The notes below the pieces were generated by a model. That model was given only the letters and a program-made list of their open reading frames with translations, was not told the origin of the DNA and ran no database searches. Positions 49,703 through 58,282 of a stretch of DNA of 64,000 bases are shown in pieces (within the stretch, counting starts at the first letter, position 1; each line of letters opens with the position of its first letter). A program made the translations under genes and the position numbers. Origin of the DNA: Klenkia marina (lineage in GTDB: Bacteria; Actinomycetota; Actinomycetes; Mycobacteriales; Geodermatophilaceae). The DNA lies in the NCBI RefSeq assembly GCF_900101025.1, contig NZ_FMUH01000006.1, positions 124,001 to 188,000 on the forward strand, written 5' to 3'.

Positions 49703-50035
49703 ATGACCGCCCCCGAGGAGCTGCTGTGCCGGGCCCGCGCCGAGACCCGCGAGCAGATCGCCGCGCTCACGGCCGACTACGCCTCCGTCGTCGAGGCGTC
49801 CCGGGGGTCCAACGCCGACGACGAGCACGACCCCGAGGGCCAGACCATCGGGTTCGAGCGGGCCCAGCTGGCCTCGGTGCTCGACCAGGCCCGCACCCGG
49901 CTGGCCGAGCTCGACGCCGCGGTCTCCCGGGTCGCCGACGGCAGCTACGGCCGCTGCGAGGTCTGCGGCGCCCCGATCGGCGAGGCCCGCCTGCAGGCCC
50001 GTCCCGCCGCCCGCACCTGCATCGCCCACGCCTGA
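49703..50035 (+). CDS. DksA/TraR-type zinc-finger protein
   Basis: A 110-residue protein of the DksA/TraR fold. The N-terminal half is a coiled coil (RAETREQIAALTADYASVVE and LDQARTRLAELDAAVSRVADG), and the C-terminal zinc site begins CEVCGAPIGEARL, but the second pair is TCIAHA, where the last Cys is replaced by His. DksA-type proteins bind the RNA polymerase secondary channel. The ATG has CACGAT 6 nt upstream. It is a short single gene; the target process is unknown. Confidence 0.8.
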   Translation: MTAPEELLCRARAETREQIAALTADYASVVEASRGSNADDEHDPEGQTIGFERAQLASVLDQARTRLAELDAAVSRVADGSYGRCEVCGAPIGEARLQARPAARTCIAHA

Positions 50036-50037
50036 CC

Positions 50038-50337
50038 TCAGCGGGTCGGCAGGCCCACCGCCGTGGAGACCAGCACCACCGCGCCGAGCCCGCGCCGGAA
50101 CGGGTTGACCCCGCGCAGCAGCTCGTCGCCGGCCCACCACACCAGCGCGACACGGGTGCCGACGAACACCGCGGTGCCCCACGGCCCCTCGTCGGCCACC
50201 TGCTGCAGCAGGGTCAGGGCCAGGAACGCCCAGGCCGCGGCGTTGGGCCACTGCGCGACCGTCCACCGCCGGTCGGCCCGCGTCCGGTCGGCGAGCGACC
50301 AGTCCAGCGCCCGCCGCAGCCCGCCCGGGTCGCTCAC
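50038..50337 (-). CDS. Small membrane protein, hypothetical
   Basis: A 99-residue protein with two likely helices (NAAAWAFLALTLLQQVA and GLGAVVLVSTAVGLP), plus a less hydrophobic one near WGTAVFVGTRVALVWW. It belongs to no family I recognise. The GTG start overlaps the upstream gene by GTGA, so it is the last of a four-gene leftward unit with a glycosyltransferase and a methyltransferase. It is probably a membrane component of whatever surface compound that unit makes. Confidence 0.6.
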   Translation of the reverse strand: MSDPGGLRRALDWSLADRTRADRRWTVAQWPNAAAWAFLALTLLQQVADEGPWGTAVFVGTRVALVWWAGDELLRGVNPFRRGLGAVVLVSTAVGLPTR

Positions 50338-51362
50338 CGGGGTTCGGCGGCCAGGAACGCGGGGTCGGTGAACAGGGCCGCACCGGGGGTCGCGCCGGCC
50401 AGCGCGTCGGCGGCCAGGACGACGGCGGCCGCCGTCCAGGTGGTGCGCTCGACCGGCCAGACGGCGTCGTCGGCGAAGACGTAGCCGGTCCAGTAGCCGC
50501 CGTCGTCGTGGCGCAGGTGCTGCATCGCGGCCAGCTGCTCGGTCGCCGCGTCGGGCTGGCCCGCCGCCGCCAGGGCCATCGCGAGCTCGCAGGTCTCGGC
50601 GCCGGTGACCCACGGCCGGTCGGCCACGCAGCGCACCCCCAGCCCGGGGACGACGAACGCGTCCCAGGAGGCGGCCAGGCGCGCGAGCGCGGCGGGCCCG
50701 GTCAGCGCGCCGCCGAGCACGGGGTAGTACCAGTCCATCGAGAACCGGGCGCGGTCGGCGAACGCCGCGGGTCGGTCGGCCACCGCGTCCTGCAGCCGGG
50801 CCGCGGTCGCCGTCCAGTGCGGGCGGTGCTCGCCGACCCGGGCGGCCAGGGCGAGCCCGCAGCGCAGCGCCTGCAGCAGCGAGGACGAGCCGGTGAGCAG
50901 GGCGGTGTCGTCGGGGGTGCCGTCGGGGCGCAGCGCCCAGCCGATGCCACCGGTGGGCAGCTGCATGCCGCAGACGAGGTCCAGTGCCCGGGACACCGGG
51001 GTCCACCACCGGGTGCCGGAGGTGCCCGTCACGAGGGCGTGGTGCAGGGCGCCGACGGCCAGGTAGCCGGCGTGGTTGGCCTCGACGCCCGGGGCGGTCA
51101 CCGCGCCGTCCCGCCACTGGGAGGGGAAACCGCCCGAGGGCAGCTGCCGGGCGCCGAGCCAGTCGAGCGCGGCGGCGGCCTCCTCGACCCGGCCGCCGAC
51201 CGTCAGGGCCATCGCGGCCTCGACGGCGTCCCAGGCGTCGAGCTGGCCACCGCGCCACCACGGCAGCATGCCGTCGGGGGCCTGCTCCGCGGCGATCGCG
51301 GCGACCGTGGCGGCCACCTGGTCCCCGGACAGCACGCCGGGCACCTCGGGCAGCAGGGTCAC
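50334..51362 (-). CDS. Alpha/alpha-barrel (prenyltransferase/squalene-cyclase-like) protein
   Basis: A 342-residue protein whose repeated helix pairs resemble the alpha/alpha-barrel of prenyltransferases and terpene cyclases: PDGMLPWWRGGQLDAWDAVEAAMAL, GARQLPSGGFPSQWRDG, VCGMQLPTGGIGWALRPDG and HDDGGYWTGYVFADDAVWP each hold a Gly-Gly-x-(Phe/Ile/Tyr) turn. No DXDD cyclase motif is clear, so the enzyme may act on sugars instead. The start GTG overlaps the methyltransferase stop, and its own stop overlaps the small membrane protein. Activity unknown. Confidence 0.65.
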   Translation of the reverse strand: MTLLPEVPGVLSGDQVAATVAAIAAEQAPDGMLPWWRGGQLDAWDAVEAAMALTVGGRVEEAAAALDWLGARQLPSGGFPSQWRDGAVTAPGVEANHAGYLAVGALHHALVTGTSGTRWWTPVSRALDLVCGMQLPTGGIGWALRPDGTPDDTALLTGSSSLLQALRCGLALAARVGEHRPHWTATAARLQDAVADRPAAFADRARFSMDWYYPVLGGALTGPAALARLAASWDAFVVPGLGVRCVADRPWVTGAETCELAMALAAAGQPDAATEQLAAMQHLRHDDGGYWTGYVFADDAVWPVERTTWTAAAVVLAADALAGATPGAALFTDPAFLAAEPR

Positions 51363-52069
51363 CAGGGCTTGGTCGCGTAGACGACGAGGCTCTTGCCGAT
51401 GACCGGGTCGAGCACCGTCTCGGCGGCCCGGGTCGCCCAGGGCCGGTGCACCAGGTCCCAGACCAGCAGGCGGTGGTAGGCGCGCACGGGCGCGACGTCG
51501 CGGTCGACGCCGACCGCGCACTTGAGCCACCAGTACGGCGCGTGCAGCGCGTGGGCGTGGTGGCTCGAGCCCGGCACGAGGCCGGCCGCGGCCAACCGCT
51601 CGCGCACCTCGGTCTGCCGGTAGATGCGGATGTGCCCGCCCTCGTTGGCGTGGTAGGCGTCCGACAGGGCCCAGCACACGCGCTCGGGGCCGTACCGCGG
51701 CACGGTCACCGCCACGCGGCCGCCGGGCTTGAGCACCCGGGCGATCTCGGCGAAGGCGGTCGCGTCGTCGGGGATGTGCTCGAGCACCTCGGAGGCGATC
51801 ACCCGGTCGACCGAGCCCGTGGGCACCGGGAGGTGCAGCAGGTCGCCGCGCACGGCGGTCGCGGAGGCCCCGACCGGCGCCTCGCCCGCCGCCCCGATCG
51901 CCCCCAGCCAGTGCTGGGTGGTGGCGACCTCGTCGCGCCCCCAGTCCAGGGCGACCACCCGGGCGCCGCGCCGGTAGGCCTCGAAGGCGTGCCGGCCCTC
52001 GCCGCAGCCCAGGTCGAGCACGGTGTGCCCGGCTCGGACGTCGAGCCGGTCGTAGTCGACGGTCAGCAC
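51359..52069 (-). CDS. Class I SAM-dependent methyltransferase
   Basis: A 236-residue methyltransferase of the Rossmann type. VLDLGCGEGRHAFEAYRRG is the SAM-binding loop, VVALDW the second strand, SVDRVIASEVLEHIPDD the fourth and RVLKPGGRVAVTVP the fifth. GTG 52069 overlaps the glycosyltransferase stop by 7 bp. With the other three genes it forms a leftward unit. It could methylate a glycan or a lipid carrier; nothing in the sequence decides which. Confidence 0.85.
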   Translation of the reverse strand: MLTVDYDRLDVRAGHTVLDLGCGEGRHAFEAYRRGARVVALDWGRDEVATTQHWLGAIGAAGEAPVGASATAVRGDLLHLPVPTGSVDRVIASEVLEHIPDDATAFAEIARVLKPGGRVAVTVPRYGPERVCWALSDAYHANEGGHIRIYRQTEVRERLAAAGLVPGSSHHAHALHAPYWWLKCAVGVDRDVAPVRAYHRLLVWDLVHRPWATRAAETVLDPVIGKSLVVYATKPW

Positions 52070-53298
52070 GGCACCGGACTCCCGGCCAGCACCCGCTCGT
52101 ACCAGGCGGCGGTGCGCTCGGCGGTGGAGCGCCAGGTGAAGTGCTCGAGCACCCGGGCCCGCCCGGCCCGGCCCAGCTGCTCCTGCAACCGGGGCTGGTC
52201 GAGCACGAGGCCCAGGGCGCCGGCCAGGCGGTCGACGTCGCCGGCGGGCACCTGCACGGCCGCGTGCGACCCGACCACCTCGGGCAGGGCCCCGGCGTCG
52301 GTGGTCACCAGCGGCGTCGCGCAGGCCATGGCCTCGACCGCGGGCAGGGAGAAGCCCTCGTACAACGACGGGACGACGGCGACGGTCGCCCGCTGCAGCA
52401 ACCCGACCAGCTCGGACTGCGGCAGCGGACCGGTGAACCGCACCGCGTCGGCCAGCGACAGCCGCTCGACGGTCGAGGCGGCCGGCCCACCCGGGCGCGC
52501 CGAGCCGACGACGGTCAGCCGCACCTCACGCTCGGTGCGCAGCTTGGCGAGGGCCTCGAGCAGCGGCACCAGCCCCTTGAGCGGGACGTCGGCCGAGGTG
52601 GTCACCACGACGTGGTCGGCGTCGCGCGGCCCGTCGGCGGGGGAGAAGACCCCGGGGTCGATGCCCACCGGGATGACCTCGGTGCGGGCCGCCGGCACCC
52701 CCATCAGCCGCTCGATGTCGCGCTGCGAGCTGGCCGACACGGTGGTGATCGCCGGCAGCCGGCGGGCGACGCGGGCCTGCATGCGGGTGAAGGCGTACCA
52801 GCGGCGCAGCGTGATCGAGCGGCGGAACCCGGCGGCGGCCAGCTCGAGGTCGCGGTCGACGGCGACGGGGTGGTGGACGGTGGCCACGGTGGGCAGCCCG
52901 GTGCGCAGCAGGCCGTACCCCAGGCACTGGTTGTCGTGGACGACGTCGAACTCCCCCCGGCGCGCGCGCAGCATGCCGGCGGCCCGCAGCGAGAAGGTGA
53001 GCGGCTCGGGGAACGCCGCGGTGCACATGGCGGCGTACTCGGCGACGTCGACCCAGTCGCGGAACTCGCTGCGGTGCGGGCGCCGGAACGGGTCGGGCTC
53101 GCGGTAGAGGTCGAGGCTGGGCAGCCGGGTGAGCGGGACGCCGGGGTCGAGCTCGGGGTAGGGCTGGCCGCTGACCACCTCGACCCGGTGACCCAGCTCG
53201 CGCAGCTCACGGGACAGCGCCCGCACGTAGACGCCCTGGCCCCCGCTGTGCGGCTTGGAGCGGTAGGACAGCAGTGCGATGCGCAGCGACCGTCCCAT
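52063..53298 (-). CDS. Glycosyltransferase family 4
   Basis: A 411-residue GT-B glycosyltransferase of family 4. The N-terminal domain opens with LRIALLSYRSKPHSGGQGVYVRALSREL (glycine-rich acceptor loop). The C-terminal domain has TSADVPLKGLVPLLEALAK, RFTGPLPQSELVGLL and the EX7E-type SLYEGFSLPAVEAMACATPLV. ATG 53298 has TACAGT 7 nt upstream, so it leads the four-gene unit. It is divergent from a lipoprotein gene across 57 bp. Sugar and acceptor are unknown. Confidence 0.9.
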   Translation of the reverse strand: MGRSLRIALLSYRSKPHSGGQGVYVRALSRELRELGHRVEVVSGQPYPELDPGVPLTRLPSLDLYREPDPFRRPHRSEFRDWVDVAEYAAMCTAAFPEPLTFSLRAAGMLRARRGEFDVVHDNQCLGYGLLRTGLPTVATVHHPVAVDRDLELAAAGFRRSITLRRWYAFTRMQARVARRLPAITTVSASSQRDIERLMGVPAARTEVIPVGIDPGVFSPADGPRDADHVVVTTSADVPLKGLVPLLEALAKLRTEREVRLTVVGSARPGGPAASTVERLSLADAVRFTGPLPQSELVGLLQRATVAVVPSLYEGFSLPAVEAMACATPLVTTDAGALPEVVGSHAAVQVPAGDVDRLAGALGLVLDQPRLQEQLGRAGRARVLEHFTWRSTAERTAAWYERVLAGSPVPC

Positions 53299-53355
53299 GC
53301 CGCGGACTGTAGCCAGCGCGTGCGACAGCTCTGCGCGAGCGCCTACCGTGGGGTG

Positions 53356-54063
53356 ATGCGCCGCACCCCGCTCCTCGTCGCCACCGCCTCCGCGTCGTTG
53401 CTGCTGGCCGGGTGCGGCGCCGCCGACACCGCGGTCACCCCGGCCGCCGCCACCCAGGAGGCCGTGCCGCTGGCCGACGGGCTGCTGCCGGCCGCGCAGT
53501 TCGCCCCCGGCGGCGGCGCGGTCACGCAGGTGACCCCCGGCGATGTCACCGCCGCTCTGGGCCACGACCACCAGGTGGACCCCGCGCAGTACACCGTGAC
53601 CCCGACCGCGTGCACCGACGCCCTCGAGGTGGCCCGCACCGCCCTCGGCGACCCGGCCGACGTCGACGACGCCGCGGGGCAGTACACCCGCAGCGGTCTC
53701 GGCGGCACCGCCGAGCTCCTGGGCACCGGCGGGCCGGCCGCCACCGTCGTGGGCACCCTGACCGACGCGGTGGCGGCCTGCCCCACGGCGACGGTCGACG
53801 GCCCGCAGGGCCAGGCCGTGGTCACGTTCGGCGCCGTCACCGAGCCGGCCCTCGGCGACGCCGCGGCCGTCGTCCCCGTGACCGTGTCGGTGACCCGCGG
53901 CGAGGGTCCGCCCCTCACCGGCGCGGCGCTGGTCGGCGTGGTCTCCGACGGCGAGCGCATGCTCGCCCTGGGGACCGCGGGGCTGGGCACCGCGCCCGAC
54001 CGGGCTGCGTTCGAGGCGCTGCTGGCCCAGGCGCACCAGCACGCCGCGGACACGCTGGACTGA
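53356..54063 (+). CDS. Lipoprotein with PknH-type sensor-like domain (tentative)
   Basis: A 235-residue secreted lipoprotein. The signal peptide ends in the lipobox LLAGC (Cys about residue 20). The mature part has pairs of cysteines (PTACTDALEVART and AVAACPTATVDG) in positions like those of the PknH sensor family, but this is a loose match. ATG 53356 has TACCGT 6 nt upstream. It is the first of two related genes; the second starts 58 bp later. It is divergent from the glycosyltransferase gene. Function unknown; envelope location is clear. Confidence 0.7.
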   Translation: MRRTPLLVATASASLLLAGCGAADTAVTPAAATQEAVPLADGLLPAAQFAPGGGAVTQVTPGDVTAALGHDHQVDPAQYTVTPTACTDALEVARTALGDPADVDDAAGQYTRSGLGGTAELLGTGGPAATVVGTLTDAVAACPTATVDGPQGQAVVTFGAVTEPALGDAAAVVPVTVSVTRGEGPPLTGAALVGVVSDGERMLALGTAGLGTAPDRAAFEALLAQAHQHAADTLD

Positions 54064-54121
54064 CGCGCCCGCGGGGCGGGCACTGCGGGCGGGCCGCGGG
54101 CATCCGTGGTCGGATGGCCCG

Positions 54122-54883
54122 GTGAAGCCGATCCGCCGCGCCCCGTTCGCCCTCGCCGCCGCCGGTCTCCTCCTCGCCGGGTGCAGCTCCACCGTCGAGG
54201 GCACGGCGTCGCCGTCCCCGACCGGCGAGGGCGGTTCGTCCTCGTCGAGCAGCAGCTCGTCCGCGCCGAGCTCGTCGGGCGGGTCGAGCGGGTCGGGTGA
54301 CCTGAGCGCGGGGTTGCTCCCGGAGGACGCCTTCGGGGCCGGCGCCACGGTGGCCCCGGTGACCGAGGCGGACGTCGCCGCCGGCAGCGCGGCCGGGAGC
54401 CTGGACGGTGCCACCGTCACCCCGGAGGCGTGCGCGGCGGCGGTGCAGAAGAGCCAGCCCTCCGTCGAGGACCTCGACGGCTTCGCGGCGCAGGCCGCCA
54501 CCACCGGCACCACCGGCACGACCATCACCGTGCAGGTGATCACCGAGGGTGCCCCGGGTGACCCCGCGGCGGACCTGGCGTCGGCGGTGCAGAGCTGCCC
54601 GCAGGCCACGGTCACCTCGCCCGAGATCGGCACCGCCACGATCACCTTCGCCGTGCTCGACGTGCCCGACATCGGCGACGGCTCGGCAGCGCTGAGCTAC
54701 ACCACCACCGTGACCGGGCCGGACGGCACGCAGCTGGCCATCCCGGCGCAGGTGGGCGTGGTGCGGGACGGCGACCGCGCGGTCACCCTGCTCAGCACCA
54801 CCGTGGGCGGCACGCTCGACCCCGCGTCCTTCGCCGCGCTGCTGCAGCAGGCCTACGACTACCAGGCCGAGCAGCTCGACTGA
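54122..54883 (+). CDS. Second lipoprotein, paralogue of the preceding one
   Basis: A 253-residue lipoprotein with lipobox LLAGC (Cys about 21). A Ser/Gly-rich linker (residues 35-60) precedes a domain with LLPEDAFGAGATVAPVTEADV, TPEACAAAVQKSQP and SAVQSCPQATV, which matches the order LLPAAQF, TPTACTDALE and ACPTATV in the neighbour. The two probably arose by duplication, with the Ser linker added here. The start is GTG 54122. Spacing of 58 bp suggests co-expression. Function unknown. Confidence 0.7.
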   Translation: MKPIRRAPFALAAAGLLLAGCSSTVEGTASPSPTGEGGSSSSSSSSSAPSSSGGSSGSGDLSAGLLPEDAFGAGATVAPVTEADVAAGSAAGSLDGATVTPEACAAAVQKSQPSVEDLDGFAAQAATTGTTGTTITVQVITEGAPGDPAADLASAVQSCPQATVTSPEIGTATITFAVLDVPDIGDGSAALSYTTTVTGPDGTQLAIPAQVGVVRDGDRAVTLLSTTVGGTLDPASFAALLQQAYDYQAEQLD

Positions 54884-55000
54884 CGGCGGCCTAGCAGGCG
54901 GCACCGACATCCCGCTCGCCGTCGTCCACATCGGGGGGCCCGATCCACAGGCGGTGCCCGAGCGGATCCGCGGCGCCGTACCGCGCGGCATCGTGCCGGC

Positions 55001-56152
55001 ATGGCTCCCCACGCGTCCCCGGACGACCTCCCCATCACCCTCGCCGGCGGTGCCGAGCTGGCCGCGGCGCTGCCGTACCTCATCGGCTTCGTCCCGCACG
55101 AGTCCCTGGTGCTGGTCGCGCTGACCGGCGACCACGAGGCGCGGGTCGGCGTCACCCTGCGGGTCGACCTGCCCGCGCCCGGCCCGGCCGCCGACGTGGT
55201 CGCCGAGGCCGTCGCCCGGCTGGGTCCGAGCCGGCCGGCCGCAGTCGCGGCACTGGTGGTCACCGAGGCCGACGACGTCCCCGCACCGGTCGAGGCGGGG
55301 GCGGACCTGCTCGACCGCCGGGTCGACGAGCTGGACGCCGTCGAGCTCCGGGCGCTGCGCACGAGCACCGACCTGCCGGGCCGTGCCGTCGTGGGCGAGG
55401 TGGCCCGGGTGCTGGCCGGCGCGGGGGTCCCGCTGCTGCACACGCTGCTGGTGCGCGCCGGACGCTGCTGGGACTACGACTGCCCCGACGCCTGCTGCGA
55501 CCCCGGCGCAGGGGAGGTGCTGCCCGGTGGCACCAGCCGACTGGCGGCGGCCACCGTGCTGGATGGACGGGCCGTGGCCGCCGACCGCGACGAGGTGGTC
55601 ACCCGCCTGGCCCCGCCCACCGGGGCCGCCCTGCTGGCCATGGGCCGGGCCTGCGCCCAGGTGGGCGTCGAGCAGGCCGACGACCTGCGCCGGCTGGGCT
55701 GGGACCGGCTGGCCGAGCGGTCCTGGCGACGGGTGCTGGAGGCCGTCGCCCGGCACCGGCCGGGCACGACGGCGGCGCTCACCGACGTCGAGGTCGCCCG
55801 GCTGGGGTGGGCGGTGACCGCGATCGAGGTGCGCGACCGGGCACTGAGGCTCTCGGCCGGACCCTCGGCGTCGGCCGCCGAGGCCGTGTGGACCGAGCTG
55901 GTCCGGCGGCTGCCGGTGCCCCTGGACGCCACGCCGGCCACGCTGCTGGCCGCCGCCGCGCACGTCCGCGGGGACGGCGCCACGGCCGCCATCGCGCTGT
56001 CCCGGGCGCTGGACAGCCAACCCGCCTGCACGCTGGCCCGGCTGCTGGAGCGGGCCCTGCACACCGGCTTCCCGCCGTCGGCCCTGCGCGGCCTGCTCAC
56101 CCGGGCCGGCGAGCAGGCCGGCGCGGGAGCCTCAGAGCAGCTCGGGGCGTGA
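55001..56152 (+). CDS. DUF4192-family protein
   Basis: A 383-residue actinobacterial protein of the DUF4192 type. LAAALPYLIGFVPHESLVLVAL near the N-terminus and the Cys-rich CWDYDCPDACCDPGAGEVLP (Cys-x4-Cys-x3-CC) in the centre are family hallmarks; the C-terminal half is helical and TPR-like (AAHVRGDGATAAIALSRALD). No signal peptide. The ATG has CATCGT 6 nt upstream. The 117-bp spacer before it has no other feature. Its last 21 bp overlap the convergent peptidase gene. Function is unknown. Confidence 0.85.
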   Translation: MAPHASPDDLPITLAGGAELAAALPYLIGFVPHESLVLVALTGDHEARVGVTLRVDLPAPGPAADVVAEAVARLGPSRPAAVAALVVTEADDVPAPVEAGADLLDRRVDELDAVELRALRTSTDLPGRAVVGEVARVLAGAGVPLLHTLLVRAGRCWDYDCPDACCDPGAGEVLPGGTSRLAAATVLDGRAVAADRDEVVTRLAPPTGAALLAMGRACAQVGVEQADDLRRLGWDRLAERSWRRVLEAVARHRPGTTAALTDVEVARLGWAVTAIEVRDRALRLSAGPSASAAEAVWTELVRRLPVPLDATPATLLAAAAHVRGDGATAAIALSRALDSQPACTLARLLERALHTGFPPSALRGLLTRAGEQAGAGASEQLGA

Positions 56153-58228
56153 CCAGCCCTGCCCGAGCACGTGCTCGGAGAGGAAGGCCAGCACCGTTTC
56201 GTACCAGACCACCGCGTTGCCGGGGGAGAGCACCCAGTGGTTCTCGTCGGGGAAGTAGAGGAACTTCGAGGGCACCCCGCGCTTCTGCAGGTCGTACCAG
56301 AGCCGCAGGCCCTCGCCGATCGGCACGCGGTAGTCCTTGTCGCCGTGGATCACCAGCACCGGCGTGGTGATGGCGTCGGCGAAGCGGTGCGGCGAGTTCT
56401 GCTCGTAGCGCGCCGGCGAGGTCAGCGGGTCGCCGAACTCCTTCTCCCAGTAGTAGGCCGCGTCCGTCGCGCCGATGAACCCGTCGAGGTGCCACAGGCT
56501 GGCGTGGGTCACGATCGCGTCGAAACGGTCGGTCTGGGTGGCCACCCAGTTGGCCATGTAGCCGCCGAACGAACCACCCATCGCCGCCGTGCGGGTGCCG
56601 TCGACCTCCGGCAGCTCGACCGCGGCGTCGGTGGCGGCCATGAGGTCGGTGTAGGGCGCCCCGCCCCAGCTGCCCCAGCCACGGCGGACGAAGTCCTGCC
56701 CGAAGCCCTGCGACAGGGCCGGGTTGGGCAGCAGCACCGCGTAGCCCTGGGCGGCCATGACCCACGGCAGCCACCGCCACGACCAGGAGTTCCAGCTCAT
56801 GAGCGGGCCACCGTGGATCCACAGCAGCAGCGGAGCCGGCGAGGTGGCGGATGCCCCGGAGGGCAGCACCAGCCACGACTGCACCTCGACGCCGTCGGGC
56901 GCGGTGGCCCGCAGCTCGCGCAGGGTGCCGGGCAGCTCGGGCACCGTGCCCGGGTTGGGCAACGGGTCGGGCTGCTGGTCGGTGGCCCGCGGGTCCAGGC
57001 GCACCGGGGCCGACGGGTGGTCGAAGGCCGACCGCAGCGCGTAGAGGGCCGAGCCGTCGCGGGCGACCTGCAGGTCGGAGTAGGCGCCGTCGCGGGTCAG
57101 CCGCACCGGGGCCTGGCCCGGCACGACCCGGAACACCGCGTGCCGGCCGTCGTCGTCGGCCAGGAAGTACACGGCCTCCCCGTCGGCGGCGAACTGCGGG
57201 GCCGACGGCCAGCGGTCGAACCCGGCGGTGAGGTCGCTGCTGGAGCCGGCGGCGACGTCGACCAGCAGGAGCGTGTAGTCCGGCGGTTCGGCCTGCGTGG
57301 TGGTGGACTCGCGGACGCACACCACCTGCGTCGAGTCCGGCGACCAGGCCGGCGAACCGAGGTCGGCGGCCCCGTCGTCCACGAGCACCCGGGTCTCCCC
57401 GGTGGCGGTGTCGGTGACCACCAGCCGGTTGCGCCACGAGGCCGGGCCGTCGGGCACCTCCTCGGCGCGGGCCAGCCACCGGCCGTCGGGGGAGAGCGCG
57501 ACGTCGGAGCCCGAGCCGTTCGGCGGACCGGCGTCGGGGGTGAGGTCACGCCAGGTGCCCTCGGCCCCCTCGGCGGGGAGCTGCCCGACGAACAGGGCGT
57601 GCGGCACGGCCGGGCCCAGGTCGTGGTCCCAGTACCGCACCGGGTAGCTCTCGTGCAGGATCGCCGTCACGCCGGCGTCCTTGCGGGCGCTGCGCCGGGC
57701 GGCGTCGGCCTCGTCGTCGGCCGCGCCCGGCGTGGTCGAGGCCACCACCACGACGTCGCCGGTGTCTGCGGCGACGGACACGCCGGCGATGCCGTGCCGG
57801 CGGCGGAGCACCAGCCGCGCCTCGCCGCCGGCGGCGTCCAGCGCCCAGAGCGCCGGCGTGGGCTCGCCGGCGTCCTTGCCGGCGTCGGGGTCGGGCCGGG
57901 CGGAGGTGAACAGCAGGCTGCCGTCGGGGGCGAAGACGGGGGAGGACTCACCGGGGCTGCTGCGCGTCAGGCGCCGTGCGTCGCGCCGGCCGGTCGGGTC
58001 GAGCTCCCACAGCGCCGTCCGCCACGCGGTGCGGTCGGGCGAGAGCGTCGCCACGGACGTCACCAGCCGGGTGCCGTCGGCCGACAGCGCCAGCCCGGAC
58101 AGGCGGGGCACCGCCATGACGTCGGCCAGCCGGCCGAACGGGGTGCCGGCGTCCAGCGGTTGGGCGGTGATCTCGTCGACCATGCCCACGGGGGCGTCGA
58201 CCGGTGCGTCCTGCGGTGGCTGCGTCAC
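56132..58228 (-). CDS. S9-family prolyl oligopeptidase-like peptidase
   Basis: A 698-residue serine peptidase of the S9 (acylaminoacyl/dipeptidyl peptidase) type. A beta-propeller (about residues 30-410, with repeated DGxxxF-type blades) is followed by the alpha/beta-hydrolase domain. The triad is Ser553 in GGSFGGYM, Asp632 in HGDKDYRV and His664 in DENHWV. There is no signal peptide, so it acts in the cytoplasm. The GTG start has TAGGCT 7 nt upstream. Overlaps DUF4192 by 21 bp at the 3-prime end. Substrates are probably short peptides. Confidence 0.93.
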   Translation of the reverse strand: MTQPPQDAPVDAPVGMVDEITAQPLDAGTPFGRLADVMAVPRLSGLALSADGTRLVTSVATLSPDRTAWRTALWELDPTGRRDARRLTRSSPGESSPVFAPDGSLLFTSARPDPDAGKDAGEPTPALWALDAAGGEARLVLRRRHGIAGVSVAADTGDVVVVASTTPGAADDEADAARRSARKDAGVTAILHESYPVRYWDHDLGPAVPHALFVGQLPAEGAEGTWRDLTPDAGPPNGSGSDVALSPDGRWLARAEEVPDGPASWRNRLVVTDTATGETRVLVDDGAADLGSPAWSPDSTQVVCVRESTTTQAEPPDYTLLLVDVAAGSSSDLTAGFDRWPSAPQFAADGEAVYFLADDDGRHAVFRVVPGQAPVRLTRDGAYSDLQVARDGSALYALRSAFDHPSAPVRLDPRATDQQPDPLPNPGTVPELPGTLRELRATAPDGVEVQSWLVLPSGASATSPAPLLLWIHGGPLMSWNSWSWRWLPWVMAAQGYAVLLPNPALSQGFGQDFVRRGWGSWGGAPYTDLMAATDAAVELPEVDGTRTAAMGGSFGGYMANWVATQTDRFDAIVTHASLWHLDGFIGATDAAYYWEKEFGDPLTSPARYEQNSPHRFADAITTPVLVIHGDKDYRVPIGEGLRLWYDLQKRGVPSKFLYFPDENHWVLSPGNAVVWYETVLAFLSEHVLGQGWSRPELL

Positions 58229-58282
58229 GCAGCCGAGCCTAGTGCCGAGATCGTGAGCCGGGCGAAGGATTCCGCCCAGGGC

